A DNA stretch of 64,000 bases from an uncultured Oscillospiraceae bacterium. Its GTDB lineage: Bacteria > Bacillota > Clostridia > Oscillospirales > Oscillospiraceae. The notes beneath the pieces were generated by a model. That model did not search any database. It saw nothing but the letters and a program-made list of their open reading frames with translations, and was not told where the DNA came from. The DNA lies in the NCBI GenBank assembly GCA_947624385.1, contig CANQJZ010000001.1, forward strand, positions 1-64,000, read 5' to 3'. Below, piece after piece: positions 8,315 to 15,426 of this stretch (positions are counted from its first letter, which is position 1; each line of letters starts with the position of its first letter). The translations under genes were made by a program, and so were the position numbers.

Positions 8315-9124
8315 TTACCGCTTGATACGGATGGTCACCACCATTTCCTTCTCATTCTGCTCCCGACGCAGGCCCACGTCCACGCCGCCCTGGCGCATGA
8401 TGTCCACGCTCTTTTGCAGGGTGTTCAAAAATATCCGCACGTCTTTCAGCACAAGCCGGGTCCGGGGTTGGGCCGTCGGTTTATCAAGACGTTCCAGCAG
8501 CGCGTCTATGTAGCTGTCCGCAGCGGGCACGGCCAGCCTGTGCTCGACAATGTGGTCCAGGGCCTTGCGGCGAAGGTCATCGTCCGGAAGGCGCAAAAGC
8601 GCCCGGCCGTGGCGCTCCGTCAGGTCCGCGGCCCGCAGCTTGTCCAGTATGTCCGGTGGCAGCTTCAACAGCCGCAGCTTGTTGGCCACGGCGGGCTGGC
8701 TCTTCCCCAGCCGGCGGGCACATTCCTCCTGGCTCAGGCCGTAGGCCTCCATGAGCCGGGCGATGCCGCGGGCCTGTTCGATGAAGTCCAGGTCCTGGCG
8801 CTGTATGTTCTCCACCAGGGCCAGCAGACCGGCCTCCGGCCCGTCCGCCTCCAGCACCAGGCACGGTACCCGGTCCAGTCCGGCCATCCTTGCCGCCCGC
8901 CAGCGCCGCTCCCCGGCCACCAGCTCGTAGCCGTTGTTCTCACTGCGCCGGACCGACAGCGGGCACAGCACCCCGTACTGCCGTATGCTCTCCGCCAGCT
9001 CCTCCAGCGCCTCGGGTTCGAATACCTGGCGCGGCTGCATGGGGTTGGGCACGATCTCGTCCAGCGCCAGGCTCAGCACCCCCGTCTCGGCCGCCTTCCG
9101 GCGGGTCTTCATCAGCATCGGCAT
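8315..9124 (-). CDS. noc: ParB/Spo0J-type protein, probably nucleoid occlusion protein Noc
   Basis: A 269-residue protein with the ParB N-terminal domain: DEIVPNPMQPRQVFEPEALEELAESI, then GYELVAGERRWRAA (the CTP-binding GERR box) and LVENIQRQDLDFIEQA, followed by a HTH (LSQEECARRLGKSQPAVANKLRLL). Noc binds DNA, spreads with CTP and blocks division over the nucleoid; Spo0J/ParB segregates origins. Noc is favoured because no parA lies next to it and the short N-terminus (MPMLMKTRRKAAE) resembles the membrane-targeting helix of Noc. The start at 9124 has GAGGGGGAG upstream. ParB proper cannot be excluded without gene-tree comparison. Confidence 0.75.
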   Translation of the reverse strand: MPMLMKTRRKAAETGVLSLALDEIVPNPMQPRQVFEPEALEELAESIRQYGVLCPLSVRRSENNGYELVAGERRWRAARMAGLDRVPCLVLEADGPEAGLLALVENIQRQDLDFIEQARGIARLMEAYGLSQEECARRLGKSQPAVANKLRLLKLPPDILDKLRAADLTERHGRALLRLPDDDLRRKALDHIVEHRLAVPAADSYIDALLERLDKPTAQPRTRLVLKDVRIFLNTLQKSVDIMRQGGVDVGLRREQNEKEMVVTIRIKR

Positions 9125-9160
9125 AGAAAAAAACTCCCCCTCGCCGCTTTGGATGGACAC

Positions 9161-9166
9161 ATTATA
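9161..9166 (-). promoter_or_regulatory. Candidate -10 element of the noc-like gene
   Basis: A perfect minus-strand TATAAT within TTTATAATG, about 37 bp upstream of the ATG at 9124. No convincing -35 is present at 16-18 bp. Confidence 0.4.
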
Positions 9167-9279
9167 AAATGTCCCACCCGCGAAAGGGGGAGAAATCGGG
9201 GAGCGCTTGCAAACCGGAGCGGGATATGTCATTATAGTAGCAGCGCTGTTCCCAAGGCTTTGGAAAGGGGTGATACGTT

Positions 9280-9318
9280 ATGAAGACGAGACGTGTACGG
9301 AGGGTCCACGAACTCTGA
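9280..9318 (+). CDS. Possible 12-residue leader peptide
   Basis: ATG at 9280 with GAAAGGGG upstream opens a tiny frame, MKTRRVRRVHEL, ending at TGA 9316-9318. Its 3' half overlaps the left arm of a hairpin (GGAGGGTC, 9299-9306 region, pairing with GACCCTCC, 9317-9324). It sits 28 bp before the GNAT gene. Basic short peptides in such positions are typical of attenuators upstream of antibiotic resistance genes. It may equally be chance. Confidence 0.4.
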   Translation: MKTRRVRRVHEL

Positions 9319-9320
9319 CC

Positions 9321-9339
9321 CTCCAATATTATTATGGAG
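9321..9339 (+). promoter_or_regulatory. Alternative hairpin that could mask the GNAT ribosome site
   Basis: CTCCA (9321-9325) can pair with TGGAG (9335-9339), which contains the GGAGG ribosome binding site of the GNAT gene. The same CCTCC can instead pair with the upstream GGAGGG, so two mutually exclusive structures are possible. Confidence 0.4.
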
Positions 9340-9346
9340 GATCGAT

Positions 9347-9790
9347 ATGATCGAACGACTGACAGACTTTTCCGACCCGGCCTTTCAGGCGGCCTTTCGC
9401 CGGTATTTCACCGAGATGAGCGTGACCGTGCGGGACTGGGAGGGACTTTTCCGGGAGATGAATGAGGGCGGCAACGCCGCCTTTGCGCGCACCGGCGGGG
9501 ACGGGGACCTGCTGGGCTTCATCCAGTTCTGTTCCATCCCCTTCACAAGCTGGTTTTTCGAGGAGACCTGCGGCTTCATCCGGGAGTTCTGGGTCGCGCC
9601 GGAGGCCAGGGGCCGGGGCGTCGGCTCTGAACTGCTGACGCTGGCGGAGGATCATTTCCGGGGAAAAGGCATTCGCACGAGCATTCTCACCACCAACACC
9701 GCCGCGGCCTTTTATGTCCATCACGGATACGAAAAAGCCCCCGCCTGCCGTGCGAAAAACAACGACGACGTATATGTAAAACGCCTGTAA
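9347..9790 (+). CDS. GNAT family N-acetyltransferase
   Basis: A 147-residue protein of single-domain GNAT length. The acetyl-CoA binding block is visible as FIREFWVAPEARGRGVGSELLTLAEDHF (motif A, with RGRGVG at about residue 85), followed by TSILTTNTAAAFYVHHGYEKAP (motif B). GNAT enzymes acetylate amines on small molecules or proteins; the substrate here is unknown. The start at 9347 has GGAGG 7 bp upstream. It follows a short leader and hairpin region, which suggests translational or transcriptional attenuation and perhaps a role in resistance to a translation inhibitor, but this is inference. Confidence 0.82.
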   Translation: MIERLTDFSDPAFQAAFRRYFTEMSVTVRDWEGLFREMNEGGNAAFARTGGDGDLLGFIQFCSIPFTSWFFEETCGFIREFWVAPEARGRGVGSELLTLAEDHFRGKGIRTSILTTNTAAAFYVHHGYEKAPACRAKNNDDVYVKRL

Positions 9791-9855
9791 TGGCGTATAT
9801 CGCCGTCAGGCGATACCACGTTGACCGCCACCCCTGCGGGGATGTATGATCATCT

Positions 9856-9999
9856 CTCCCCCAGTCAGCGCAGAGCGCTGACAGCCCCTTGGGGTCCCCA
9901 AAAGGCACGCTTGCCTTTTGGGGAGAGGAGGAGCCGTGGGCTACTCGGGGTTTGCCGCTTGCGGCGAATCCCGACCTAGCCCAGCGAGCGACGACGACA
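9856..9999 (+). repeat. Composite palindromic repeat: family 1 fragment joined to family 2 copy
   Basis: 9856-9890 has the family 1 pattern CCCCCAGTCA-hairpin-TGACAGCCCC (hairpin TCAGCGCAGAGCGCTGA). 9889-9999 has the family 2 pattern: TTGGGGTCCCC, hairpin CCCCAAAAGG...CCTTTTGGGG, GAGAGGAGG, then a second long hairpin with arms TGGGCTA/TAGCCCA and GCCGC-TT-GCGGC at the tip. The rest of the 9791-10067 gap holds no gene. Confidence 0.65.
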
Positions 10000-10067
10000 G
10001 AGGGGGCGTCATAAGACAGTACGATGTGATTTTTTGAATGGCGTGGCGGGTGTCACGCCATTTCCTC

Positions 10068-10436
10068 TTACATAAGCTCTTGGATGGGGATGAAGCCCAC
10101 AAAGTCGTATGAGATATGGATGCTCTGCCGCCGCTTGCCGCTGCTCTCGTCCGGGGCTTCTATGTAGATGGCCTTTACAAGCTCATGCAGTGCATACGGC
10201 GTCAGGTTTTCTAGTCCAACATATTTGTGCGCCTGGGCTATGAAGCGTTCCACATCGTCGGCTGTCTGCTCTTGCCTGGTTTCATCCTCTACAGAGTAAT
10301 CCTGAAGATCCTGCCAGAAGGCCAGCGCGTAGTTTGCAATTTTGAGAGAGTCCGCCTTGTCCGTTTTGATTTTTCGGATAGAATTGTCACTGAAATCATG
10401 GATCAGCATGGCATTGACTACGCTGACAAAAAAGTA
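10068..10436 (-). pseudogene. Mosaic remnant: IS110 transposase fragment fused to a serine recombinase C-terminus
   Basis: One open frame joins pieces of two different mobile-element proteins. The 5' part (about 10278-10436) reads YFFVSVVNAMLIHDFSDNS and IRKIKTDKADSLKIANYAL, the DEDD-domain region of IS110-type transposases. The 3' part (about 10068-10277) reads DDVERFIAQAHKYVGLENLT and SGKRRQSIHISYDFVGFIP, the extreme C-terminus (DUF4368-like) of large serine recombinases. Neither part has its catalytic core, so both are dead. The fragment abuts the truncated ABC transporter at 10430-10436, which fixes the breakpoint of the rearrangement. Confidence 0.75.
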
Positions 10437-10959
10437 CGACTACGACGAGTACATGTCCCTATTTTCCGTGGTGTTCCAGGACTTTAAGCTCTTTTCCATC
10501 TCCCTGGGCCAGAACGTGGCGGCCAGCACGGATTTTGACCGGGCGCGTGCAGACGAGTGATTGAAGCGCGCCGGGTTTGACGGGCGGGAGGCGATGATGC
10601 CTAAGGGCCTCGACACGCCGCTCTACAAGGACTTCGACAAGGAGGGCGTTGAGATCTCCGGCGGCGAGGCCCAGAAGATTGCCTTGGCCCGCGCCCTCTA
10701 TAAAGATGCGCCCTTCATCGTCCTGGACGAGCCAACCGCCGCCCTGGACCCGGTTTCAGAGTACGAGGTCTACAGCCGCTTTAATGCCATAGCCGGCGAT
10801 AAGACCGCAATCTACATCAGCCACCGCTTGGCCTCCTGTCGCTTCTGCGACAAGATCGCCGTGTTCCACGAGGGCCAGATTGTCCAAACGGGCCGCCACG
10901 AGGAGCTCATAGCCGACGCGGTTGGAAAATACCACGAACTTTGGACTGCCCAGGCGTAG
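10435..10959 (+). pseudogene. Truncated ABC exporter (permease/ATPase), C-terminal ATPase part with an internal stop
   Basis: The frame begins abruptly at YDYDEYMSLFSVVFQDFKLF (Q-loop region) and runs through ISGGEAQKIALARALY (signature), PFIVLDEPTAALDP (Walker B and D-loop) and IYISHRLASC (switch His). The transmembrane domain and Walker A are missing. A TGA at 10558-10560 interrupts the frame between ARADE and LKRAGF where homologues continue; both sides are in the same frame, so a point mutation caused it. It is a fragment of a subfamily-B type exporter often carried by mobile elements. Upstream lies the IS110/recombinase mosaic; downstream is a KTR gene. Confidence 0.85.
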
Positions 10960-11048
10960 TATTATACGGCAGAGTATTAATGCGCAGAATACCCTTCCGC
11001 AAAGAGCCGGACGCATGACGCAGAGCGTTATCTATGAGGTGTATTATT

Positions 11049-11261
11049 ATGAACGATGAAACTTCCAAATGGGTGCATTGTCCTGTTTGCAGGAGCAAAA
11101 CGAGGATAAAGGTTTATGAAGATTCGGTCCTGCTGAATTTCCCTCTCTTTTGCCCGAAGTGCAAGCAGGAGCATAACGTCAGCATCATACAGATGAAGAT
11201 GGTGATAAATGACGAGCCAGAAACACTGCCCCGACCACGCTTCCAGTACAAGTACCCCTAG
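11049..11261 (+). CDS. Cysteine-rich KTR domain protein
   Basis: A 70-residue zinc-ribbon-like protein with WVHCPVCRSKTRIKV and FPLFCPKCKQEHNV, i.e. two CxxC knuckles and the KTR motif that names the family. Such proteins are frequent cargo at the ends of conjugative and mobilisable elements of gut Firmicutes; their role is unknown. The ATG at 11049 follows GAGGTG. It stays intact while the genes to its left are broken, so it is probably a leftover of an old integrated element. Confidence 0.8.
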   Translation: MNDETSKWVHCPVCRSKTRIKVYEDSVLLNFPLFCPKCKQEHNVSIIQMKMVINDEPETLPRPRFQYKYP

Positions 11262-11446
11262 CAGAAGCTGCCGTTGCTGTCAATGGTCAAGATGAACGGC
11301 TCTCCGAGCCGCCATTGACAGCCCCGCCCGCTTCCGCTCTCCCTGTCTGTAAGAGGGGCGACAGCCATTTCTGCTGCCGCGCCTTTTTTAGCATCTGTTC
11401 CTTGCCTCACGCATCAGTGGTCGATGTCCGCATTTAAGTGCCTTGG

Positions 11447-11547
11447 ACCCGTTCTGCCGCAAGGGGTTGAACGCGGCAAATGTAGGGGGGTAATGGTAGT
11501 ATATGGCGACACTGGAAAACCAGGGTCTATATGCGGACATGCTTAAA
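11447..11547 (+). repeat. Structured unit R1 of a pair of about 100-nt direct repeats
   Basis: Shares with R2 the core GGGGGGTAA.GGTAGTATATGGC, then GAAAA, GGGTCTAT and a GACAT/GGACAT-CTT end. Its flanks GACCC and GGGTC can pair, enclosing a small TGCCGC/GCGGCA stem, so it may be a folded RNA. Confidence 0.55.
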
Positions 11548-11620
11548 AATATTTAAGCATTTGCCGCCATATGTGCGGCCAAGTGAAAACGAGGGTTCGA
11601 TGTAACGCTTTTGGCCAGTC

Positions 11621-11725
11621 AGACCCCTTGCGGCGCAAGGCTTTCAGAGTGCCAAAGTCAGGGGGGTAAGGGTAGTATATGGCACACCTCGAAAAGCGGG
11701 GTCTATTGCGTGACATACTTCAAAG
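11621..11725 (+). repeat. Structured unit R2 of the same pair
   Basis: Begins GACCCCTTGCGGCGCAAGG and ends GGGGTCTATTGCGTGACAT. The ends AGACCCC and GGGGTCT are complementary, as in R1 but with one changed pair. The central GGGGGGTAAGGGTAGTATAT is almost identical to R1. Confidence 0.55.
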
Positions 11726-11741
11726 TTTTTAACAAATTCAA

Positions 11742-11785
11742 AGCAGACAGCGGAGGGCGCATTTTAGCACCATCCGCTGTCTGCT
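11742..11785. terminator. Strong inverted repeat, possible terminator of the mobile-element remnant
   Basis: Perfect 13-bp arms with an 18-nt loop (AGCAGACAGCGGA and its complement). There is no long T-run on either side, so the terminator role is uncertain; it could also be an element end. Confidence 0.4.
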
Positions 11786-11861
11786 CTGTCGATTCCAATT
11801 CTGTAAGGCAGTTGCAAGATGTTCGTTTTTCTGGGGTCATACTGTCTTGCGAAGCACGCCC

Positions 11862-11956
11862 ATCAGAGGGGGGGCCAGATTCTATACCCAGGTAGAGAAT
11901 CAGCCTCCCTCTGACGAGGGGGATGGCTCGCCCTTGCGGGCGAGTCGGAGGGAGAG
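11862..11956 (+). repeat. Palindromic repeat, family 1-like partial copy
   Basis: Contains GATTCTA...TAGAGAATC and then CCTCCCTCTGACGAGGGGG, TGGCTCGCCCTTGCGGGCGAG, CGGAGGGAGAG. This is the same order (mirror block, TGG-hairpin, CGGAGGG) seen in the reversed right half of the full-length family 1 copies. Confidence 0.6.
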
Positions 11957-11964
11957 ACAGATAT

Positions 11965-12828
11965 TCACACCCCTGTGCCGTCGAAGGGCGGGGTGTACGC
12001 CGCCTCGGCGCTGGACAGCTCCTGGGTGTACCCCTCCAATAGCCCCAGCGCCGCCATATAATCGCAGGCCCGCCGGTATTCCTCCGCCGTCAGCCGACGG
12101 TCAGGGCCGCCGCGCCCGTTGGGGGTGTACTGGCCCATGAGAGATACCAGCACGTCCCCGTCGCGAAACGTCTCCCGTATCCAGTCCAGCACGGCGAAGG
12201 TGTTGTCCAGCTCCCCCGGCAGCACCAAATGCCGGATCATCACGCCTTTTATGAGCATGCCGTCGTCGTCCAGCACGTACGGCCCGGTCTGGCGAAACAT
12301 CTCCAAAATGGCAGCTTTCGCCACGGCGGGGTAATCAGCCGCGCCGGAGAGCCTCTCCGCCAGCGCGCCGTCCATGTACTTCATGTCCGGCAGATAGACC
12401 TGCACCTTCCCCGCCAGCGCCCGCAGGGCCGGGAGGGATTCATAACCGCCGGTGTTCCACACCACGGGGATGCCGGGCGGCGGCGTCAGCGCCTGCAGCA
12501 CGGCGGGCAGAAAGTGGGAGGCGGTGACCAGGTTCAGGTCGTGTACGCCCTGTTCCTCCAGCTCCCGGAAGATGGCCCGCAGCCGGTCTACGGAGACGGC
12601 CTTGCCCGCGCCGCCGGCGCTGATATCGGCGTTCTGGCAGAACGCGCACCGGAGCGTACACCCGGCGAAAAACACGGCGCCGCTGCCCCGTGTGCCGCTG
12701 ATACAGGGTTCCTCCCAATAGTGGGGCGCGGCACGGGCTATCACCGGCTCCCAGCCCACGCCGCAATAGCCGGGATGGGCTGCATCCCGGCTCGCGCCGC
12801 ATTTTCTCGGACAGAGTGAACAGAGCAT
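11965..12828 (-). CDS. Radical SAM protein, pyruvate formate-lyase activase-like
   Basis: A 287-residue protein. The cluster motif is CTLRCAFCQNADIS near residue 57-63 (CxxxCxxC), preceded by an N-terminal Cys-rich segment CSLCPRKCGASR and GYCGVG that may hold an extra cluster. It belongs to the PflX/COG1313-type activase-like group of the radical SAM superfamily, whose substrates are mostly unknown. Later blocks are NTGGYES and VYLPDMKY. The gene starts 18 bp downstream of the XRE regulator, so the two probably form an operon. Confidence 0.8.
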   Translation of the reverse strand: MLCSLCPRKCGASRDAAHPGYCGVGWEPVIARAAPHYWEEPCISGTRGSGAVFFAGCTLRCAFCQNADISAGGAGKAVSVDRLRAIFRELEEQGVHDLNLVTASHFLPAVLQALTPPPGIPVVWNTGGYESLPALRALAGKVQVYLPDMKYMDGALAERLSGAADYPAVAKAAILEMFRQTGPYVLDDDGMLIKGVMIRHLVLPGELDNTFAVLDWIRETFRDGDVLVSLMGQYTPNGRGGPDRRLTAEEYRRACDYMAALGLLEGYTQELSSAEAAYTPPFDGTGV

Positions 12829-12846
12829 ATATTATCTCTCCCTGTT

Positions 12847-13437
12847 TCATCCCGCCGTGAACCGCCGCCAGAGCCACAGCATGAGCAGCGATACGGCCAG
12901 GCCCAGCAGCCCGGACCCGGCGGCCAGCAGGACTTTTTGATAGGGGCGTTTGCCCTCTTCCCGCGCCTTTTCGATCTCGGTGAGGGGCTTGCCCTCGGTG
13001 AAGGCCACGATCTCTTTGTAGGTCTGGATGTCGAATTTTTTCTTCCACTTCTCCACCCGGAGCGACCAGGCAAACGTCACGGCGGCCAGGACCGTCCAGA
13101 CTGCCAGGCCCCGCCAACGCCACAGCATCGCCAGCGGCACGCATGTGACCAGCATGACCGCGAACAGCGCCGTCAGAATAACGCTGTCCCGCCGGAAGGC
13201 CGCTTTTTCCTCGTCGTCGATCTGCTTTTTCATTTCCGCGATGTCTCCTTTGACAAGATCGTCAAGGGACGCGGAAAAAACCTCCGCCAACAGCAGCAGG
13301 CTTTTGATGTCCGGGCAGGTCCGGTCGTTTTCCCAGTTGGAGACAGACTGGCGGGTGGCGTACACCCGCTCCGCAAGCTCTTCCTGCGAAAGGCCCAGGG
13401 CCTGCCGTCTTTTTCGTATCTGGCCGCCAAGTTCCAT
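12847..13437 (-). CDS. XRE-type regulator with C-terminal membrane segments
   Basis: A 196-residue protein. Residues 5-65 are a helix-turn-helix of the XRE/Cro type (IRKRRQALGLSQEELAERVY, then RQSVSNWENDRTCPD), followed by LLLLAEVFSASLDDLVKGD, the usual end of the domain. Three hydrophobic stretches follow (SVILTALFAVMLVTCVPLAM, GLAVWTVLAAVTFAW and LLAAGSGLLGLAVSLLMLWL). Membrane-anchored XRE proteins of this layout are common in Firmicutes and may sense envelope signals. It is co-directional with the radical SAM gene 18 bp downstream. Confidence 0.8.
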   Translation of the reverse strand: MELGGQIRKRRQALGLSQEELAERVYATRQSVSNWENDRTCPDIKSLLLLAEVFSASLDDLVKGDIAEMKKQIDDEEKAAFRRDSVILTALFAVMLVTCVPLAMLWRWRGLAVWTVLAAVTFAWSLRVEKWKKKFDIQTYKEIVAFTEGKPLTEIEKAREEGKRPYQKVLLAAGSGLLGLAVSLLMLWLWRRFTAG

Positions 13438-13526
13438 GTTCCGCGCCTCCTTGCCCTGCCAGCATACGGGAAAAGCGGCGAGGTGTCTATCAAAGTTCTT
13501 TTACATGGGGGTAACAGGTTATTTTT

Positions 13527-13577
13527 CTCTCCCTCAGTCAGCGCGGAGCGCTGACAGCCCCCTCGTCAGAGGGGGCC
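13527..13577 (+). repeat. Family 1 partial palindromic repeat
   Basis: CCCTCAGTCAGCGCGGAGCG-CTGACAGCCCC followed by the mirror block CCCTCGTCAGAGGGGG. It is the reverse of the left half of the full-length copies with a different hairpin tip. It lies between the cyclophilin gene and the XRE gene. Confidence 0.6.
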
Positions 13578-13599
13578 ATTGAATAAGGAAAGTTATTAA

Positions 13600-14202
13600 T
13601 CATTCCTCCGTTGTGATGGTGATGCTCTCGATGACGGGCTGTTCCGCCGGCAGGATAGTTCCGTTGTCGTCTATGGGCTTTGCGGCGGCGCAGACGGCGT
13701 CCACCACGTCCATGCCGTCCGTCACCGCGCCGAAGGCGGCGTACTGTCCGTCTAAAAACGTGCTGTCCTGGTGGACGATGAAAAACTGAGAGCTGGCGCT
13801 GTCCGGGTCGCTGCTCCTGGCCATGGAGATGGTCCCTCTGGTGTGGGAAAGGGGGTTGTCAAAGCCGTTGGCGGAAAACTCGCCGGGGATCGTCTCGTCG
13901 GACCCACCGGTGCCGTTGCCGTCCGGGTCGCCGCCCTGCATCATGAAGCCGGCCATGATCCGGTGGAAGGTCAGCCCGTCATAAAACCCGCTCTGGGCCA
14001 GGGAAACGAAGTTGTCCACGGTTTTGGGCGCGGCGGCATGGTCCAGCTTGACCGTGATGGTGCCGTAGTCCCTGATATTTATTTCCGCGTAATAAACGGT
14101 CCCGTCGTCGCTCGCCGCGTCAGTCTCGGCGGGCGCTTTTTTGCCGCACCCGCTCAGGCACAGAAGCGCTGCCAGCGCCAGTATAAGAAGTCTCTTTTTC
14201 AT
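13600..14202 (-). CDS. Lipoprotein peptidyl-prolyl cis-trans isomerase (cyclophilin type)
   Basis: A 200-residue protein with a lipoprotein signal (LLILALAALLCLSGC, lipid on Cys20) and a cyclophilin domain: GTITVKLDHAAAPKTVDNFV, FYDGLTFHRIMAGFMMQGGD (active-site FHRI and QGGD), TISMARSSDPDSASSQFFI (SSQFFI) and YAAFGAVTDGMDVVD. It folds or turns over proline-rich segments of exported proteins on the outer face of the membrane. Length and motifs fit bacterial PPIase B enzymes. Monocistronic by appearance. Confidence 0.9.
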   Translation of the reverse strand: MKKRLLILALAALLCLSGCGKKAPAETDAASDDGTVYYAEINIRDYGTITVKLDHAAAPKTVDNFVSLAQSGFYDGLTFHRIMAGFMMQGGDPDGNGTGGSDETIPGEFSANGFDNPLSHTRGTISMARSSDPDSASSQFFIVHQDSTFLDGQYAAFGAVTDGMDVVDAVCAAAKPIDDNGTILPAEQPVIESITITTEE

Positions 14203-14317
14203 GTTCCAGCCTCCTGCATGTGTTTGTATAAGGATAGCACGCTCCCGGCCTCATTGCAAGGCGGGTCGATGTTCCTGCTGAGTTTGATACGATTCGCGTT
14301 TTCATGGTCGATAACCA

Positions 14318-14866
14318 TTAACTGCTAAAAAACTGCACGATGCTGTTTATTCCACAAAGAACTTTTTCGTCTTGAACGGCGGGCCTTTCATTCGTATTGT
14401 GGCTGTACACAACATCATGAATATTATAACAGTTCATATGATGCAGCAAAGTACAGGCTGTTTCATATGGCTTTTCCATATGTCCGTCTCCGCCGCCCAC
14501 AAGTATAACGGCTCCCTTTTTTGATTTTGGAATAGGGGTCTCATTTCTAAAGAAACGGGCGCAAAAATACCTCTGTAATCTGCTCCCTACATCCAATAAT
14601 CGGCCTGTTAATTCTGAGAAATAGACGGGGGAGGCTATTGCGATATTGTCGCATTTCTGGATATACGAATATACCTCCTGCATTTCATCGTGGATCGCGC
14701 AGCCGTCATTTTCCCGGCAAAATCTGCAATCCATGCAAGGCGAGATATTACATCTATACGCGTTTACAATATGACTTTCACCATTCAGCGCATTTACCAG
14801 TTTTTCAACAAGTAACGCGGTGTCTCCATTTACTCTTGGCGACCCGTTCAATATGATCGTTTTCAT
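14318..14866 (-). CDS. Flavodoxin-like NAD(P)H-dependent FMN reductase family protein
   Basis: A 182-residue protein beginning MKTIILNGSPRVNGDTALLV, the FMN-phosphate-binding GSPR loop of the NADPH-dependent FMN reductase/iron-sulfur flavoprotein group. CNISPCMDCRFCRENDGCAI gives a cluster of four cysteines as in iron-sulfur flavoproteins. IASPVYFSELTGRLLD is the usual second FMN contact. The start at 14866 follows GGAG; longer upstream frames run into the csoR promoter region. Electron donor and acceptor are unknown. Confidence 0.75.
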   Translation of the reverse strand: MKTIILNGSPRVNGDTALLVEKLVNALNGESHIVNAYRCNISPCMDCRFCRENDGCAIHDEMQEVYSYIQKCDNIAIASPVYFSELTGRLLDVGSRLQRYFCARFFRNETPIPKSKKGAVILVGGGDGHMEKPYETACTLLHHMNCYNIHDVVYSHNTNERPAVQDEKVLCGINSIVQFFSS

Positions 14867-15033
14867 TGTACTCTCCATGTGTTCAAACGCGCCGGTTCCG
14901 GCACTGGACATATACCCCACAGGCACGCTATAAATTATCCCTGCTCTTTGCATCGATCTTTCAGATTCCGATTTGCCGCGCTTGGCTCCGCGCAAGAATA
15001 ACACAAAAATGCGGAAAAATCTACAATTGCCCC

Positions 15034-15062
15034 TTGACAAATACCCCGGTGGGGTATATGAT
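15034..15062 (+). promoter_or_regulatory. Promoter of the csoR-copA operon
   Basis: TTGACA (15034-15039) and TATGAT (15057-15062) with exactly 17 bp between them. The spacer is almost entirely filled by a CsoR-type palindrome, so repressor binding would block RNA polymerase. Confidence 0.88.
15041..15057 (+). promoter_or_regulatory. CsoR operator 1
   Basis: ATACCCCGGTGGGGTAT, a perfect palindrome around a central base pair, matching the TACCCC...GGGGTA pattern known for CsoR. It lies inside the promoter spacer. Confidence 0.85.
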
Positions 15063-15066
15063 ACGG

Positions 15067-15083
15067 ATACCCCCAGGGGGTAT
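15067..15083 (+). promoter_or_regulatory. CsoR operator 2
   Basis: ATACCCCCAGGGGGTAT, a second perfect palindrome centred 26 bp from the first and covering the transcription start region. Two tetramers could bind side by side. Confidence 0.85.
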
Positions 15084-15101
15084 TTAGGAGGCTTGCGGAC
15101 T

Positions 15102-15410
15102 ATGGACGAGACGAAAACCTGCTGCTGCGGCGAAAAGCACACGGACCGGTCGGAGCAGGAAAAGCAAAAGCTGATACACCGCTTGAACCGGATCGAGGGA
15201 CAGATCCGGGGCATTCGGGGCATGATAGAGAAGGACGCCTACTGCACGGACGTATTGGTGCAGACGGCGGCGGTGGGCGCGGCGGTGAACGCCTTCGAGC
15301 GGGAGCTGCTGTCCAGCCACATCCACGGCTGCGTGGCCCGGGATATCCGGGCGGGCAAGGACGAGGTCATCGACGAGCTGGTGGCCACGCTGCAAAAGCT
15401 GATGAAGTGA
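15102..15410 (+). CDS. csoR: Copper-sensing repressor CsoR
   Basis: A 102-residue all-helical DUF156/CsoR protein: LIHRLNRIEGQIRGIRGMIE, then the Cu(I) ligands in YCTDVLVQ (Cys), and SSHIHGCV (His and Cys), giving the C-H-C set that distinguishes copper sensors from nickel or formaldehyde sensors. Cu(I) binding releases it from the two palindromes upstream. The N-terminus has an extra CCCGEKH stretch that might bind metal as well. The ATG at 15102 follows AGGAGG. It lies 16 bp upstream of copA, so it is autoregulated in the same operon. Confidence 0.92.
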   Translation: MDETKTCCCGEKHTDRSEQEKQKLIHRLNRIEGQIRGIRGMIEKDAYCTDVLVQTAAVGAAVNAFERELLSSHIHGCVARDIRAGKDEVIDELVATLQKLMK

Positions 15411-15426
15411 GGGGGCATTTGCAAAT

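Larger units (their letters stand above)
11262..11964. other. Gene-free 700-bp interval with structured repeats
   Basis: No plausible gene is seen. It holds two related units of about 100 nt (11447-11547 and 11621-11725), a 9-bp palindrome ATGCTTAAA/TTTAAGCAT (11539-11560), a perfect 13-bp inverted repeat AGCAGACAGCGGA/TCCGCTGTCTGCT (11742-11754 and 11773-11785), and a palindromic repeat at 11862-11956. Confidence 0.7.

Noticed and set aside
9019-9045. GGTTCGAA resembling a tRNA T-arm
   Set aside because: It lies within the coding frame of the Noc-like protein and has no tRNA context.
11575-11612. tRNA-like T-loop GGTTCGA
   Set aside because: The flanking bases do not pair as a T-stem and no acceptor or anticodon stem is present.
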